This document shows, piece after piece, positions 32,701-41,645 of a stretch of 42,585 bases of DNA. The stretch lies in NCBI GenBank assembly GCA_029881725.1, contig JAOUMB010000022.1, forward strand, positions 1 to 42,585. Direction: 5' to 3'. Numbering within the stretch: position 1 is the first letter of the stretch; every line of letters starts with the position of its first letter. The notes below the pieces were generated by a model. That model was not told where the DNA came from, searched no databases, and saw nothing but the letters and a program-made list of their open reading frames with translations. The position numbers and the translations under genes were made by a program. Source of the DNA: Nitrospirota bacterium (GTDB lineage: Bacteria > Nitrospirota > JACRHL01).

Positions 32701-33945
32701 GTGGACGGTCTGGAGCAGGGCGTGGGGACGATTCAGGTCACCATGGAGCAGACCGGCGGTTGGGATATCTCTGTCTACCGGGGGGGCGCCACCCTCGAAA
32801 AAGGCCGGGTTCACGTGGATGCCCTGGGTCAAACGTTGCAAGTGGACTTTGCCAGCGTGCTGGTGGACGACACCCGGATTCTGATCGACACCCTGGAGGC
32901 CCGCATGGGTGGCGGCACCCTCACCGCGCAGGGGGTATTCGATACCGCCACCCTGGATGGGCGCCTGCTGGTGGAGGTGGACCAATACACCGTGCAGCCG
33001 GTGGCGGGCTTGAGCGCCACCGTGGGCGGGCAATTCATCCTGGAGGGAAAATATCCCGCTCCCACCCTGTCAGGGGACGTGCGCGTCCATAAGGCTTTGT
33101 ACGATCGCAGCATGCAGTGGGGGGACTGGATGGCCAGCGGCGCGGGAGAGCAACTGGAAGAGAGCGGTCCCCTGGGCGATACCCGGCTGGCGGTGCATGT
33201 CTATGGTGATCGCAACCTGTTTGTGGACAACAACCTGGCCGAAATGGCGCTGGACATGGACCTGATGATCGGCGGAACCGTTGCGTCCCCGTCATTGCTT
33301 GGTCAGGTGGACAGCCGGGGCGGCACGGTGAAGTACCGGGAGCACGTTTTTGAGGTGCAACGGGCGTCGGTGGAATTTGTCACCGAAGGGGCGGTGGACC
33401 CGTACCTGGATATGGTGGCGCGCACCACCGTACAACACGCTTTGCCGGACAACCCGCTAAACACCGAGCCGATTGAGGTGGAGGTGACCCTGTCCGGTCG
33501 GGTGGAGGACCAGATGGACCTGACCCTTACCAGCCGCCCGGAGTTACCGCAGGCGGATCTGATCTCGCTGTTGGCGGTCGGCATGACCGCTGACGAGTTG
33601 ACCGATTCGGGGGCTCAGACCGGCCTCACCGAGGCCATTTCACTGGCCACCGGTCCGATGCAGGCGGAATTGCAGCAGCAGTTGCACCGGATTGCGGGGA
33701 TCGACCGCTTCCAGGTGGATCCGTTTTACGACGATGCCTCGGCCAGTTCCAGCGCCCGGGTAACGGTGGGAAAGAGCCTGTTTGATTCCCAGGCACAGAT
33801 CACCTACAGCACCGTGCTGGATGCCACCCAGGAGCCGATCATCCAGTTTAGTTACCGGCTGGGACCGCGCATGTCGCTGATGCTGGAACAGGATGAGGAA
33901 GGGCGGCGCGGCGGGGAAGTGCGCTTTCGGGTGCGTTTTCGCTAA
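29710..33945 (+). CDS. tamB: TamB, translocation and assembly module (DUF490)
   Basis: 1411 residues in the open frame from GTG 29710; the restored protein (from 29570) would be about 1458. An AsmA/TamB-like inner-membrane-anchored bridge of long beta-groove repeats that works with an Omp85 partner and in lipid transport to the outer membrane. The N-terminal VEMERVRLSLFPPSVNLHGVKLP is AsmA-like. The C-terminal DUF490 region is clear: ILEGKYPAPTLSGDV, GQVDSRGGTVKYREHVFEVQRASVEF, LTLTSRPELPQADLISLLAVG and the GKSLFDSQAQITYS strand region. The anchor is out of frame just upstream. The stop codon touches the tamA ATG with no gap. Confidence 0.93.
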   Translation: MEMERVRLSLFPPSVNLHGVKLPAAGNTFSGGGVERIRVKVSPWSLLAGGLRTLDVTLWSPTLRLEVEAPALPGVDQEGAPDKAVRQGLASNLGVLAGHHLRVLDGTLHMASRGKQVTVWGVEVETEPDVTLRYLNLMVSTGVVQVGNTELLSMASLEGALDSERLRVAKARFEALAGNLEMSGEVRMEAQLVAALRTLYDGRMQGAAALVRRFGINAPEVTGTVHAEGRLYGNVDDLHWDGELKGADLQLEDDPHRLPSAEMRLRLSRARVEVVHARASVGEGEVRAKGGLALDGPPEYDLDGSLDNVSVAWLGADDLLPGTMGGDFRVRGTRGERLQATGDWRFENGGQEDLSASDPVWRRILARLTRASGHTEIAPDGGQRHTVHLVTGKTDLHAKGEMSPGRQLNGHFNFQTSDFADLGELFGLPYVHGTTMGEGVLSGTRDDFRLTYRSVMEGGRAKNLVLGRVTADMVLTPEKLTIRHLNADGDGRIRLDGEVRIPPKGQPASELGVNLAASLDHVPLTPLAELFYTGEDPLETDFPVTGDVHVINSRQSLAAWSLLTGGAGTFYGQDISDARADVWIDHKGMKVKNARFGIPSGTRRAEVTGDAAIEWERERFEVSMQSAGLPVQSTNLFQENAPYMDGTYMGDAHLSGDFEAAILTARGRVRDFTLGGMPVGDGDVDVVMSPWWQLRVRATLDGEGGADNPAKAAWVNYYAMLDRHYPFHLATRIGGRLPMVPWLREFVPDADASFREQLGEDYRMFATGRAAMSGTVDEGATHAVGRFTRFDVETGELVASLTAPVVARLEDNHLSTEPMTLVGDGLTLAVSGGMTLDESFDLYARGVVEGPWFRQLKPDWGVISGETSFDVHVYDDWVLTRVKGFAYPNAMQATPVDMLPPFAAITVTGQVEMDGPLEDPMRGDVDARLGPVALTVFGSALTAPQARVKSVNGVYLADPVELTGPMGQLRVEGGWEYEKSVQLKAVGSLDLARLTAGVDGLEQGVGTIQVTMEQTGGWDISVYRGGATLEKGRVHVDALGQTLQVDFASVLVDDTRILIDTLEARMGGGTLTAQGVFDTATLDGRLLVEVDQYTVQPVAGLSATVGGQFILEGKYPAPTLSGDVRVHKALYDRSMQWGDWMASGAGEQLEESGPLGDTRLAVHVYGDRNLFVDNNLAEMALDMDLMIGGTVASPSLLGQVDSRGGTVKYREHVFEVQRASVEFVTEGAVDPYLDMVARTTVQHALPDNPLNTEPIEVEVTLSGRVEDQMDLTLTSRPELPQADLISLLAVGMTADELTDSGAQTGLTEAISLATGPMQAELQQQLHRIAGIDRFQVDPFYDDASASSSARVTVGKSLFDSQAQITYSTVLDATQEPIIQFSYRLGPRMSLMLEQDEEGRRGGEVRFRVRFR

Positions 33946-36726
33946 ATGAAGCGCTCTGTCTTTAGATACCTGTTGCCGCTGTTGCTGTGGCTGTTGGCGG
34001 TGCCCGCCGTAGCGGAGGACACGCGCGTGATGCGCGTCGATTGGGGTTCCTCGCTTCCATTGCCGGCGGAACGGCTGGCGGAGGTTTCGGGGCTGGCCCC
34101 TGGCGTGGTGCTGGACCGCTCCGCCGTGGCCCGCGCGGTACGCCTTTTGTCCGAACTTCCCGAGATCCGCCAGGTGGTGATTTCCACCGCCCCGGAAAGC
34201 GGTGGCGTGGCGGTTACGGTGATGCTGGTGGGGGTCCAGTTCGCAAGTGAGGTACGGGTGGAGGGAACCCGCGCGTTGAGCGCGGAAGTCGTGCTGGATG
34301 CGTCGGGGCTGAAGGTGGGCAGTGAGGTGGGGCCGGAACTTCTGAGCCGGGTGGCCACGCGGGTTAAACAGTTTTATTTTGAGCAGGGATACCTGGCGGC
34401 GGAAGCCGACGTGGCCGTGGCGGACGATACGGCGGTGGATGCGATCCGGGTTCCGGTGGTCATTCGTGTGACAGAAGGTATCCGTGCCCGGGTGGGATCG
34501 GTGCGTCTGCCCGGCCTGCCGGGTGCCGACGCAGACGGAATTCACTGGCCGAAGGACCTGCGTCTGTCCACCCGGCTGGGGCGTCCGCTGGATTCCGGAC
34601 GGCTGGACAAGGACGTGGAGAAGGTGGAGCGTTACCTTCTGGACGCGGGTTACCTGAGTCCCCGGGTCGGGCCGTACCGGCTGGTGCGCCAGGGTGAGCG
34701 GGTCAACGTGATCATTCCGGTTCTGGTGGATGGGCGGGTTCAGGTGACCGTGGTCGGCAGCCACCATCTGAGCCGCAAAAAGGTGCTGGCGGAAATGGAT
34801 CTGTCCGTGCGCAGGCAGGTGGATGAGCCCACCCTTTCCGAGGCTGGAGCCCGACTGCGCAAACGTCTGGAGGAAGAGGGCTTCCGGGATGCACGGGTTA
34901 CGGTGACGGCGGAACCGGATATTGCCGATCCCCACCTGAACCGGGTGTCGGTGGTGATTGAGGAGGGGCGGCGCCACCGCATCCGTGATATCCATTTTGA
35001 GGGCAATTATACGTTCCGGGACCGCCAATTGCTGGAACTGGTCAAGCCGGGCTGGCGGCTGATTGAAGAGCCCGCCCGGTCCCGGATCATCGCGCGGCGG
35101 GCCGCGGCCATCGAGGGCGCGTTACGCGCTCTGGGATTCCCCGATGCGGAGGTTGGTTATCGCTTTGACGGCCTGCCCGATCATCCCCATATGCTGAGCG
35201 TGACTTACCAGATATCGGAGGGACCGCGCTGGTGGTTTGCCGATTCCCTGCTGACCGGAACCGAGGGCGTGGATCCGGTGGTTACCCGGTCGGCCAGCGT
35301 AAAGGCGGGCGAACTGGCTGCATTGCCCTACCGGCGGGATCGCTTGCGTGCGGCCCGTTCCGACCTGCGCAGGGTATTTGCCGAGGCGGGGTATCCCGAC
35401 GTCCAGGTGGACGTGCGCACGGAAAACCGCGACGTCTGGCGCGGACAGATCACCCCACGGGGTACCCCCCTGCGGGAAGTGCTGGTGGACACGGAGTTTC
35501 AGGTGACGCCGGGCCCCGCGGTAACCATCGGGGCGGTGGTGATCGAGGGCAGGTTCCGCACCCGCAGAAAGGTAATTGAGCGCGAGCTCACCTTTGCGGA
35601 GGGCGGCGTTTACGCCCTGTCGTCGCTGGCCGAAACCCGCCGCCGCCTGTTTCGGACCGCCGCCTTCGATCAGGTGCGCATCGGGCAATTGGACCCGGAC
35701 GATCGGGACGAGGTACGCGACGTGAGGGTGTTCCTGATGGAGGGGCGTCCCGGTGCGGTGGAAATGGGCCTCGGTTATGGTGAGGGGGACGGGGTGCGCG
35801 GCCTGATCGACCTCTCGTATCGGGACATGTTCCGCATGGGGCACCGGGCCAACCTGCGCTTTCGCACCGGTCGCCTGCGCCGTTCCTTCTCGTTCGGCTA
35901 TCTGTTGCCATGGATTGGTGACTGGCGCGCCAACCTGCGCACCCGGGTACTGTTCGAGCGAGAGGATCTGATCAGCTATGAGCGGGAAACGCGCGCGGTA
36001 GAAGCCGGTATTCGCCGGGAACTGTCGGACAAGGTGACCGCCACCACCACCTACCGGCTGGAGCGCAACCGGTATCCGCGCCTGCCCCCCACCCCGTTGC
36101 CGGAGCGGCGCCGGATCAACGTGGGTTCGATCCTGGTCTCCCTGGTGCGCGAGGCGCGGGACAATCCGTTTGCCCCCACCCGTGGGAACGTGCTGGGCGT
36201 TACCTATGAGCAGGGTGCGCACATCCTGCTGTCGGAAGTGCAGTTTGGCAAGGGCACGGTGCAGGCGGCGGGATATCTTCCAGTGGGGCACCATCTGGTG
36301 GTTGCCGCGAAGGGGCAGGGGGGACGGGTGCGGCAGTTGTTCGAATCCACCGCGGTGCCGGTGTCGGAGCGCTTCTTCATGGGCGGGCACTCCACCGTGC
36401 GTGGCTATCAACTGGACAGCATCGGCGTGCCCGACGATACCCTGATCGCGGGGGAGCCAATCGGCGGCGAGGTCATGGTGCTGGGAAATCTGGAGTTCCG
36501 CTGGGGCAGTGAACAGGGGTGGGGCACCACCCTGTTCGCCGACGCTGGAAACGTGTGGAGCAAGGGCAGCGCGGTGGGGGTGAACGACATGCGTGTCGGG
36601 GTCGGGGTGGGCATCAATTACGCCACCCCGGTGGGTCCGTTGCGGCTGGATTGGGGACACAAGGTCGACCGCCGGCCGGGAGAGGACCCGTACCGTTTTC
36701 ATTTCACTCTGGGACACACCTTCTGA
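33946..36726 (+). CDS. TamA/BamA-like Omp85 protein with seven POTRA-like repeats
   Basis: 926 residues, longer than E. coli TamA (577) or BamA (810). The signal peptide ends at about Ala23 (AVPAVA). By eye I count seven POTRA-like units of about 75-90 residues between 26 and about 585, each ending in a V-V-x-EG or G-turn before the next beta-strand start. An outer-membrane barrel follows (about 590-926). The Omp85 lid-loop motif is FMGGHSTVRGY, and the C-terminus ends in a beta signal with terminal Phe (FHFTLGHTF). Adjacent to tamB with zero spacing, it is probably the TamA partner; BamA-type assembly cannot be excluded. The stop overlaps the glnE start as TGATG. Confidence 0.9.
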   Translation: MKRSVFRYLLPLLLWLLAVPAVAEDTRVMRVDWGSSLPLPAERLAEVSGLAPGVVLDRSAVARAVRLLSELPEIRQVVISTAPESGGVAVTVMLVGVQFASEVRVEGTRALSAEVVLDASGLKVGSEVGPELLSRVATRVKQFYFEQGYLAAEADVAVADDTAVDAIRVPVVIRVTEGIRARVGSVRLPGLPGADADGIHWPKDLRLSTRLGRPLDSGRLDKDVEKVERYLLDAGYLSPRVGPYRLVRQGERVNVIIPVLVDGRVQVTVVGSHHLSRKKVLAEMDLSVRRQVDEPTLSEAGARLRKRLEEEGFRDARVTVTAEPDIADPHLNRVSVVIEEGRRHRIRDIHFEGNYTFRDRQLLELVKPGWRLIEEPARSRIIARRAAAIEGALRALGFPDAEVGYRFDGLPDHPHMLSVTYQISEGPRWWFADSLLTGTEGVDPVVTRSASVKAGELAALPYRRDRLRAARSDLRRVFAEAGYPDVQVDVRTENRDVWRGQITPRGTPLREVLVDTEFQVTPGPAVTIGAVVIEGRFRTRRKVIERELTFAEGGVYALSSLAETRRRLFRTAAFDQVRIGQLDPDDRDEVRDVRVFLMEGRPGAVEMGLGYGEGDGVRGLIDLSYRDMFRMGHRANLRFRTGRLRRSFSFGYLLPWIGDWRANLRTRVLFEREDLISYERETRAVEAGIRRELSDKVTATTTYRLERNRYPRLPPTPLPERRRINVGSILVSLVREARDNPFAPTRGNVLGVTYEQGAHILLSEVQFGKGTVQAAGYLPVGHHLVVAAKGQGGRVRQLFESTAVPVSERFFMGGHSTVRGYQLDSIGVPDDTLIAGEPIGGEVMVLGNLEFRWGSEQGWGTTLFADAGNVWSKGSAVGVNDMRVGVGVGINYATPVGPLRLDWGHKVDRRPGEDPYRFHFTLGHTF

Positions 36727-39710
36727 TGGATTCGCGCACGCAATCTCCGTTTGCCAAGCCCATTGAGGCCGAAACCCTGCTGGCCCCGCTGTTGGCCGCC
36801 GTTCCCAGTGTGCCGCTGGCGGAGGACCTGGGCGCCAGTGCCGATCCGGACGGCGCCCTGTTTGCCCTGTCCCGCTTTCAGGAGGTCGATCCGGATGGCG
36901 CGGCCCGCCTGCTGGCGGATGCGCGCGGCCGCCACATGCTGCTGGCGGTGGCCGCTTCCGGGCCGTTTCTGTCCGGTATCCTGACCCGTCTTCCGGGCGC
37001 GGCGGAACTGCTGGAGGAGGCGGTTTCCGGGGAAGCATTCGACTGGCCCGATCCGGAGGCGGTGGCCGATTCGGTCACCGGCTTTACCGACCTGCAAGGG
37101 GCACTGCGCTATTTGAAGGCGCGCGCCTTCCTGTATCTGGCGGCGAGGGACCTGGCGGGGGGCGAGTTGTTTTCCGCCACCGAGGGGCTGTCGCGGCTTG
37201 CGGAGGTTACCGTGGAAGCGGCGATCCGCTTCTGCCGCCGCGAACTGGTCGAAAAGCATGGCGACTGCCTGCGCGCGGACGGCAGTCCGGTGCCATTCAT
37301 GGTGGCGGGCATGGGCAAGCTGGGGGCCCGGGAACTCAATTACGCGTCGGATATCGACATCATTGCCTTTTACGGGGACGGTGGGCAGGAAACCGACGGG
37401 CGGAGATCGGTCTATCCCACCGAATTTTTTTCCCGCCTGACCCATCGGGTGGTCCAGGCCGTGGGCGAAACCACCGCCGACGGGCGCGTGTTCCGGGTGG
37501 ACCTGCGGTTGCGGCCGGAGGGTTCCACCGGAGCCACCGCCTGGTCCCGCTCCGCCGCCATGGCCTATTACGAAACCCTCGGCGACACCTGGGAGCGGGC
37601 GGCGTTCATCAAGGCGCGCATGATTGCCGGAGATCTGGAGGCGGGAGCCGCCCTGCTGGCGGAGTTGGCTCCGTTCGTGTTTCGACGCTATCTGGATTTT
37701 GCCGCTCTGGAGGGGATTCGCTCCGTAAAGGAACGAATCCGTGCCCGCCAGCATGCCCGCCAGGCCTTGGGCACCGATGTGAAGTTGGGCCGCGGCGGTA
37801 TTCGTGAAATCGAGTTCTTTGTGCAGGCCCTGCAACTGATTCACGGCGGCAAACGTCCCGCCCTGCGCGAGTTGCGTACCCTGGACGCCATGTCGCGGCT
37901 GGTGGAGGCCGGGCACGTGGAGGCGGGGGACGCCCGCAAACTGGCGTCCCACTACATGTTCCTGCGGGACGTGGAGCATCGGGTGCAACTGGTGGCCGAG
38001 GAACAAACCCATTTGCTGCCGCAGGCGCCGGAGGCGCGCCGTCGCCTGGGGGTGCAGATGGGGTTCGGTGGCCGAGATCCGTGGGAGGCGTTTCACTCTC
38101 GTTATCAGGCAGTGACCGACGAGGTGCATCAGGTGGTGGATACCCTGTTTCAGGAACCGGAAGTGGAAACCGAAGCGGCGCCTTTCGAGGGGCTGGTTTC
38201 CGCACTGGATCACCTGTCTGCCGAGGTGGACCTGAGTGTGCTCAACCTGCGCGACCCGGAAGCGGGGCGGGCGCGTCTGGCTGCCCTGGGGGGGCACGTT
38301 GAGGCCATGTGGCAAACCGAGCAGGGGCGGGTGCGATGGCGCCGTCTGCTGCCCCTGTTTTTGAACGATATTGCCGGGGGGGAGGATCCGGACGTGGGGC
38401 TGGCCGGGTTGGAGGGTTTCGTGGAAGCCTTGCGCGGTCGCAGCATCTACGCCGCCATGCTGACGGAAAACCCCCATGCCCGGGAATTGCTCAGCCGCAT
38501 GTTTTGCGCCTCCCGTTTTCTGTCCGGATTACTGGCGCGCCACCCGGCGCTGCTGGATGAACTGCTGGCGCCCCGTGCCCTGCTGGACGAGCGCCCGGTG
38601 GACGCCATGGAGGCGGACCTGGCCCGTGCCACCCAGGGGTTGGACGAGGAGGCGTGGCTGGACGCCCTGCGCCGGTTCAAACACCGGGAGGTGCTGCGGG
38701 TGGGGCTGCGGGAACTGCTCACGGGAATCGATGAACAGGCCCGTGGGATCGCCCTGGCGCAGGTGGCCGAAGCCCTGGTGCGCGCGGTGCTCCATTACAC
38801 CTGGGACGATCTGGTGTCCCGTTACGGCTTTCCCCCGGGTGCGGGCGGGGGGAACGGACAGGTGGCGGTGGTGGCCATGGGGCGGCTGGGGTCGGGCGAA
38901 ATGGGGTACGCATCGGACCTGGATCTGGTGTTTATTCACAACGGGGATCCGGCCGACACCACGACTGGAGGGGAAAAAGAGCTGTCGGTACCGGAATTCT
39001 ATGCCCGGCTGGGGCGCCGCATCGTGTCGCGCCTTACCCTGGGAACCGGCGAGGGGGTGCTCTATGAGGTGGACATGCGCCTGCGCCCCTCGGGAGCCAG
39101 CGGGCAACTGGTCACTTCGCTGGCGGCCTTTGAGCGCTATCAGGCCGAGGAGGCGTGGACCTGGGAGAAACAGGCCCTCACCCGGGCGCGGGTGGTGGCG
39201 GCCACCGGGGATTTTTTCGCGCCGGTCTCCTCCGCCCTGCGCACGGCCTGCTACACCCCCTGTGATGCGGAGGCCCTGGCCAGCGAGGTGCGCGACATGC
39301 GTGTGAAAATGGCTGAGCATCTAAGCCGCGAACGGGAGGACGCCGTGGACCTGAAGCAGGATCCCGGTGGCATTGTGGATATCGAATTTGTGGTGCAGTA
39401 CCTGCTGCTGGCCCACGGGCATTCGCACCCGGAGGTGCCGGATCCCAATCCGCGCCGCGCGTTGGACCGTCTGGCCGATGCCGGTTTGATCGCACAGACC
39501 GACGCGGATCGCCTGCTTTCGGCCATGTCCCTGTATCGCACGGTGGAGGGGCTGTTGCAACGCACCTACGGCGAGTCCACCCGGCTGCTGGAATGCGATG
39601 GTCCCCCGCTGGCGGGAGGACGCGTGGTGTTGTTCGAAAAGGTGCGGGCCGCCCAGGCCGGAGTGGTGGATGTATATCGCCGCATCTTGGGCAAAAACGC
39701 GGGGGAATGA
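36726..39710 (+). CDS. glnE: Bifunctional glutamine synthetase adenylyltransferase/deadenylylase
   Basis: 994 residues, the full two-domain length. It adenylylates or deadenylylates glutamine synthetase in answer to PII and glutamine. Two nucleotidyltransferase domains are visible: the first with GMGKLGARELNYASDIDII (from about 195), the second with MGRLGSGEMGYASDLDLVF (from about 717). Both keep the SD-x-D metal Asp pairs. The GGIREIEFFVQALQLIHGG and GGIVDIEFVVQYLLLAHG helices follow each domain, as in GlnE. The ATG overlaps the tamA-like stop by one base. An open frame extends upstream into tamA but is not coding. Confidence 0.96.
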   Translation: MDSRTQSPFAKPIEAETLLAPLLAAVPSVPLAEDLGASADPDGALFALSRFQEVDPDGAARLLADARGRHMLLAVAASGPFLSGILTRLPGAAELLEEAVSGEAFDWPDPEAVADSVTGFTDLQGALRYLKARAFLYLAARDLAGGELFSATEGLSRLAEVTVEAAIRFCRRELVEKHGDCLRADGSPVPFMVAGMGKLGARELNYASDIDIIAFYGDGGQETDGRRSVYPTEFFSRLTHRVVQAVGETTADGRVFRVDLRLRPEGSTGATAWSRSAAMAYYETLGDTWERAAFIKARMIAGDLEAGAALLAELAPFVFRRYLDFAALEGIRSVKERIRARQHARQALGTDVKLGRGGIREIEFFVQALQLIHGGKRPALRELRTLDAMSRLVEAGHVEAGDARKLASHYMFLRDVEHRVQLVAEEQTHLLPQAPEARRRLGVQMGFGGRDPWEAFHSRYQAVTDEVHQVVDTLFQEPEVETEAAPFEGLVSALDHLSAEVDLSVLNLRDPEAGRARLAALGGHVEAMWQTEQGRVRWRRLLPLFLNDIAGGEDPDVGLAGLEGFVEALRGRSIYAAMLTENPHARELLSRMFCASRFLSGLLARHPALLDELLAPRALLDERPVDAMEADLARATQGLDEEAWLDALRRFKHREVLRVGLRELLTGIDEQARGIALAQVAEALVRAVLHYTWDDLVSRYGFPPGAGGGNGQVAVVAMGRLGSGEMGYASDLDLVFIHNGDPADTTTGGEKELSVPEFYARLGRRIVSRLTLGTGEGVLYEVDMRLRPSGASGQLVTSLAAFERYQAEEAWTWEKQALTRARVVAATGDFFAPVSSALRTACYTPCDAEALASEVRDMRVKMAEHLSREREDAVDLKQDPGGIVDIEFVVQYLLLAHGHSHPEVPDPNPRRALDRLADAGLIAQTDADRLLSAMSLYRTVEGLLQRTYGESTRLLECDGPPLAGGRVVLFEKVRAAQAGVVDVYRRILGKNAGE

Positions 39711-39716
39711 TATGAT
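39687..39716 (+). promoter_or_regulatory. Predicted ugd promoter overlapping the glnE 3' end
   Basis: TTGGGC (39687-39692), 18 bases, TATGAT (39711-39716, 5 of 6 consensus). The -35 lies inside glnE and the -10 directly after its stop. A transcript would start about 35 bases before the ugd ATG. Confidence 0.45.
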
Positions 39717-39757
39717 TGGTGCTTTGTGATGTTTGAATAACCGTTACCCGGGTCTGT

Positions 39758-41071
39758 ATGAAGATTACCGTTGTCGGCACCGGCTATGTGGGCCTGGTGA
39801 CTGGAACCTGCTTTTCCGAATTTGGTGTCGACGTCACCTGTGTGGATCGTGACGCGACCAAGATCGAAGCCCTCAACCGGGGTGAGATTCCCATCTATGA
39901 GCCGGGGTTGGAGGAGATTGTTTCCCGCAACCATGCCGAGGGGCGCCTGCGGTTCACTACCGATCTGGGTAGCGCGGTGCGCGGATCGGCGGCGGTGTTT
40001 ATCGCGGTGGGCACCCCCCAGGGGGATGACGGCTCCGCCGACCTGTCCTATGTGGATCAGGTCGCGCGCGACATTGCCCCGCACCTGAACGGTTACAAAG
40101 TGATCGTCACCAAAAGCACGGTGCCGGTGGGTACCGGCCAGCGCGTAAAGAAACTGATTGGCGAGGCCGCGCCCAAGGGGGCCCGTTTTGATGTGGCCAG
40201 CAACCCGGAGTTCCTGCGCGAAGGCTCGGCGGTGGAGGACTGCATGCGTCCCAACCGGGTGGTGATCGGCACCGATTCGGAACAGGCCGCCGCCCTGCTG
40301 CGCGAGTTATACCGTCCCCTGTACCTGATCGAAACCCCGTTTGTGATGACCGATATCGCCACGGCGGAACTGATCAAATATGCCGCCAACGCATTTCTGG
40401 CCACCAAGGTATCGTTCATCAACGAGGTGGCCAACCTGGCCGAGGCGGTGGGTGGGGACGTGCAGGTCGTGGCCAAGGCAATGGGCCTGGATGGCCGTAT
40501 CGGCTCCAAGTTTTTGCACGCGGGTCCCGGATTCGGCGGATCCTGTTTCCCCAAGGACGTGGCCGCGCTGGAGCGCATCGCCACCGACGTGGGCTACGAT
40601 TTTGCCCTGGTGCGCGCGGTGCGCGAAGTCAACAGCCGCCAGCGCGTGCGCATGGTGGACAAGATCCGCGCCGCCGTGGGTGGCAACGTGGACGGTTGCC
40701 GGCTGGCCTTTCTGGGGCTGTCCTTCAAGCCGAACACCGACGACATGCGCGAGGCGCCAAGCATCGACATCATCCGCGCCCTCAAAGCCGAAGGCGCCAT
40801 GGTTCGCGGGTGCGACCCGGTGGCCGAGCATGAGGCGCGCAAGGTATTGCCGGAGGTGGATTTCTTCGCCGATGCCTACACCACTGCCGAGGATGCCGAT
40901 GCCATTGTGATCGTGACCGAGTGGAACCGGTTCCGCAATCTGGATCTGGAACGGCTCAAGGGCTTGATGCGGCAGCCGGTAATGATGGACCTGCGCAACA
41001 TCTACAATCCGTCGGCGGTTATTGCCGCCGGATTTTCCTATCACTGCGTCGGACGCGCGGGGTACCGCTAG
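39758..41071 (+). CDS. ugd: UDP-glucose 6-dehydrogenase
   Basis: 437 residues. Oxidises UDP-glucose to UDP-glucuronate with two NAD+; the product feeds exopolysaccharide or lipid A modification. The Rossmann start is KITVVGTGYVGLVTG. Asn/Pro/Glu-containing NPEFLREGSAVEDC and the catalytic FGGSCFPKD with Cys263 follow. LGLSFKPNTDDMREAPS marks the C-terminal UDP-binding domain. It is cytoplasmic. The PilZ gene starts 8 bases after its stop. Confidence 0.95.
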   Translation: MKITVVGTGYVGLVTGTCFSEFGVDVTCVDRDATKIEALNRGEIPIYEPGLEEIVSRNHAEGRLRFTTDLGSAVRGSAAVFIAVGTPQGDDGSADLSYVDQVARDIAPHLNGYKVIVTKSTVPVGTGQRVKKLIGEAAPKGARFDVASNPEFLREGSAVEDCMRPNRVVIGTDSEQAAALLRELYRPLYLIETPFVMTDIATAELIKYAANAFLATKVSFINEVANLAEAVGGDVQVVAKAMGLDGRIGSKFLHAGPGFGGSCFPKDVAALERIATDVGYDFALVRAVREVNSRQRVRMVDKIRAAVGGNVDGCRLAFLGLSFKPNTDDMREAPSIDIIRALKAEGAMVRGCDPVAEHEARKVLPEVDFFADAYTTAEDADAIVIVTEWNRFRNLDLERLKGLMRQPVMMDLRNIYNPSAVIAAGFSYHCVGRAGYR

Positions 41072-41079
41072 GGGGCGCG

Positions 41080-41535
41080 ATGGCGGATATTGACGGGGGC
41101 ATGCCACCACCAGCGCCGCGTCCGCCCGGCGAGGACCGGCCCGAAAACCGCAAGCACGGGCGGCGGCGGGTCGCCGCGGACGTGGGTGTGGAACTGGATG
41201 GTATCCCCCCCTTTTCCGGCCGTTCCCGCGATTTGAGCTTTGGCGGTGCTTTCGTGGAGTGCGACCCACCGCCGGTATCCGCCGGCACTCCCGGCCGCCT
41301 GACCCTTACCCCCGACGATGCCCCGGACGAAGTCATTACCTTTGTCTGCCGGGTGATGCGCATTGCGGATGGCGGTATCGGTTTTCGCCTGCTGGAAACC
41401 GACCCCGCAGGTCACGAGCGATTCTCCGACCTGATGCGGAGGGCGGGCTCCATCGACCCGCTGTTGAATGAAATTCGCGTCAGTTCCGGATTTTCCGTCT
41501 CCACTTCTCAGGGCATGCGCCGCGCCCTTGACTGA
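41080..41535 (+). CDS. PilZ-domain c-di-GMP receptor protein
   Basis: 151 residues, single PilZ domain. The c-di-GMP site is RKHGRRRVAADV (RxxxR-type Arg cluster) and DLSFGG (D/N-x-S-x-x-G). The domain continues through FVCRVMRIADGGIGFRLLE. The N-terminal about 25 residues are Pro-rich and disordered. The ATG at 41080 has AGGGGG upstream. Coupled 8 bases after ugd, it suggests c-di-GMP control of a UDP-glucuronate-derived polymer, which is inference. Confidence 0.9.
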   Translation: MADIDGGMPPPAPRPPGEDRPENRKHGRRRVAADVGVELDGIPPFSGRSRDLSFGGAFVECDPPPVSAGTPGRLTLTPDDAPDEVITFVCRVMRIADGGIGFRLLETDPAGHERFSDLMRRAGSIDPLLNEIRVSSGFSVSTSQGMRRALD

Positions 41536-41645
41536 ATTGTGACCCTCCCCCTTTAGGTCATTCCCTGAACGTCCGATAATGCAAGCATAGTAGTTGTGCG
41601 GTGTTTGCTGTGCGATGTTGTGGTGTGGATGAGTCGAGGTGGGTC

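Noticed and set aside
30916-33033. Long minus-strand frame opposite tamB
   Set aside because: Gln/His/Gly-rich antisense artefact with no ribosome site or domain.
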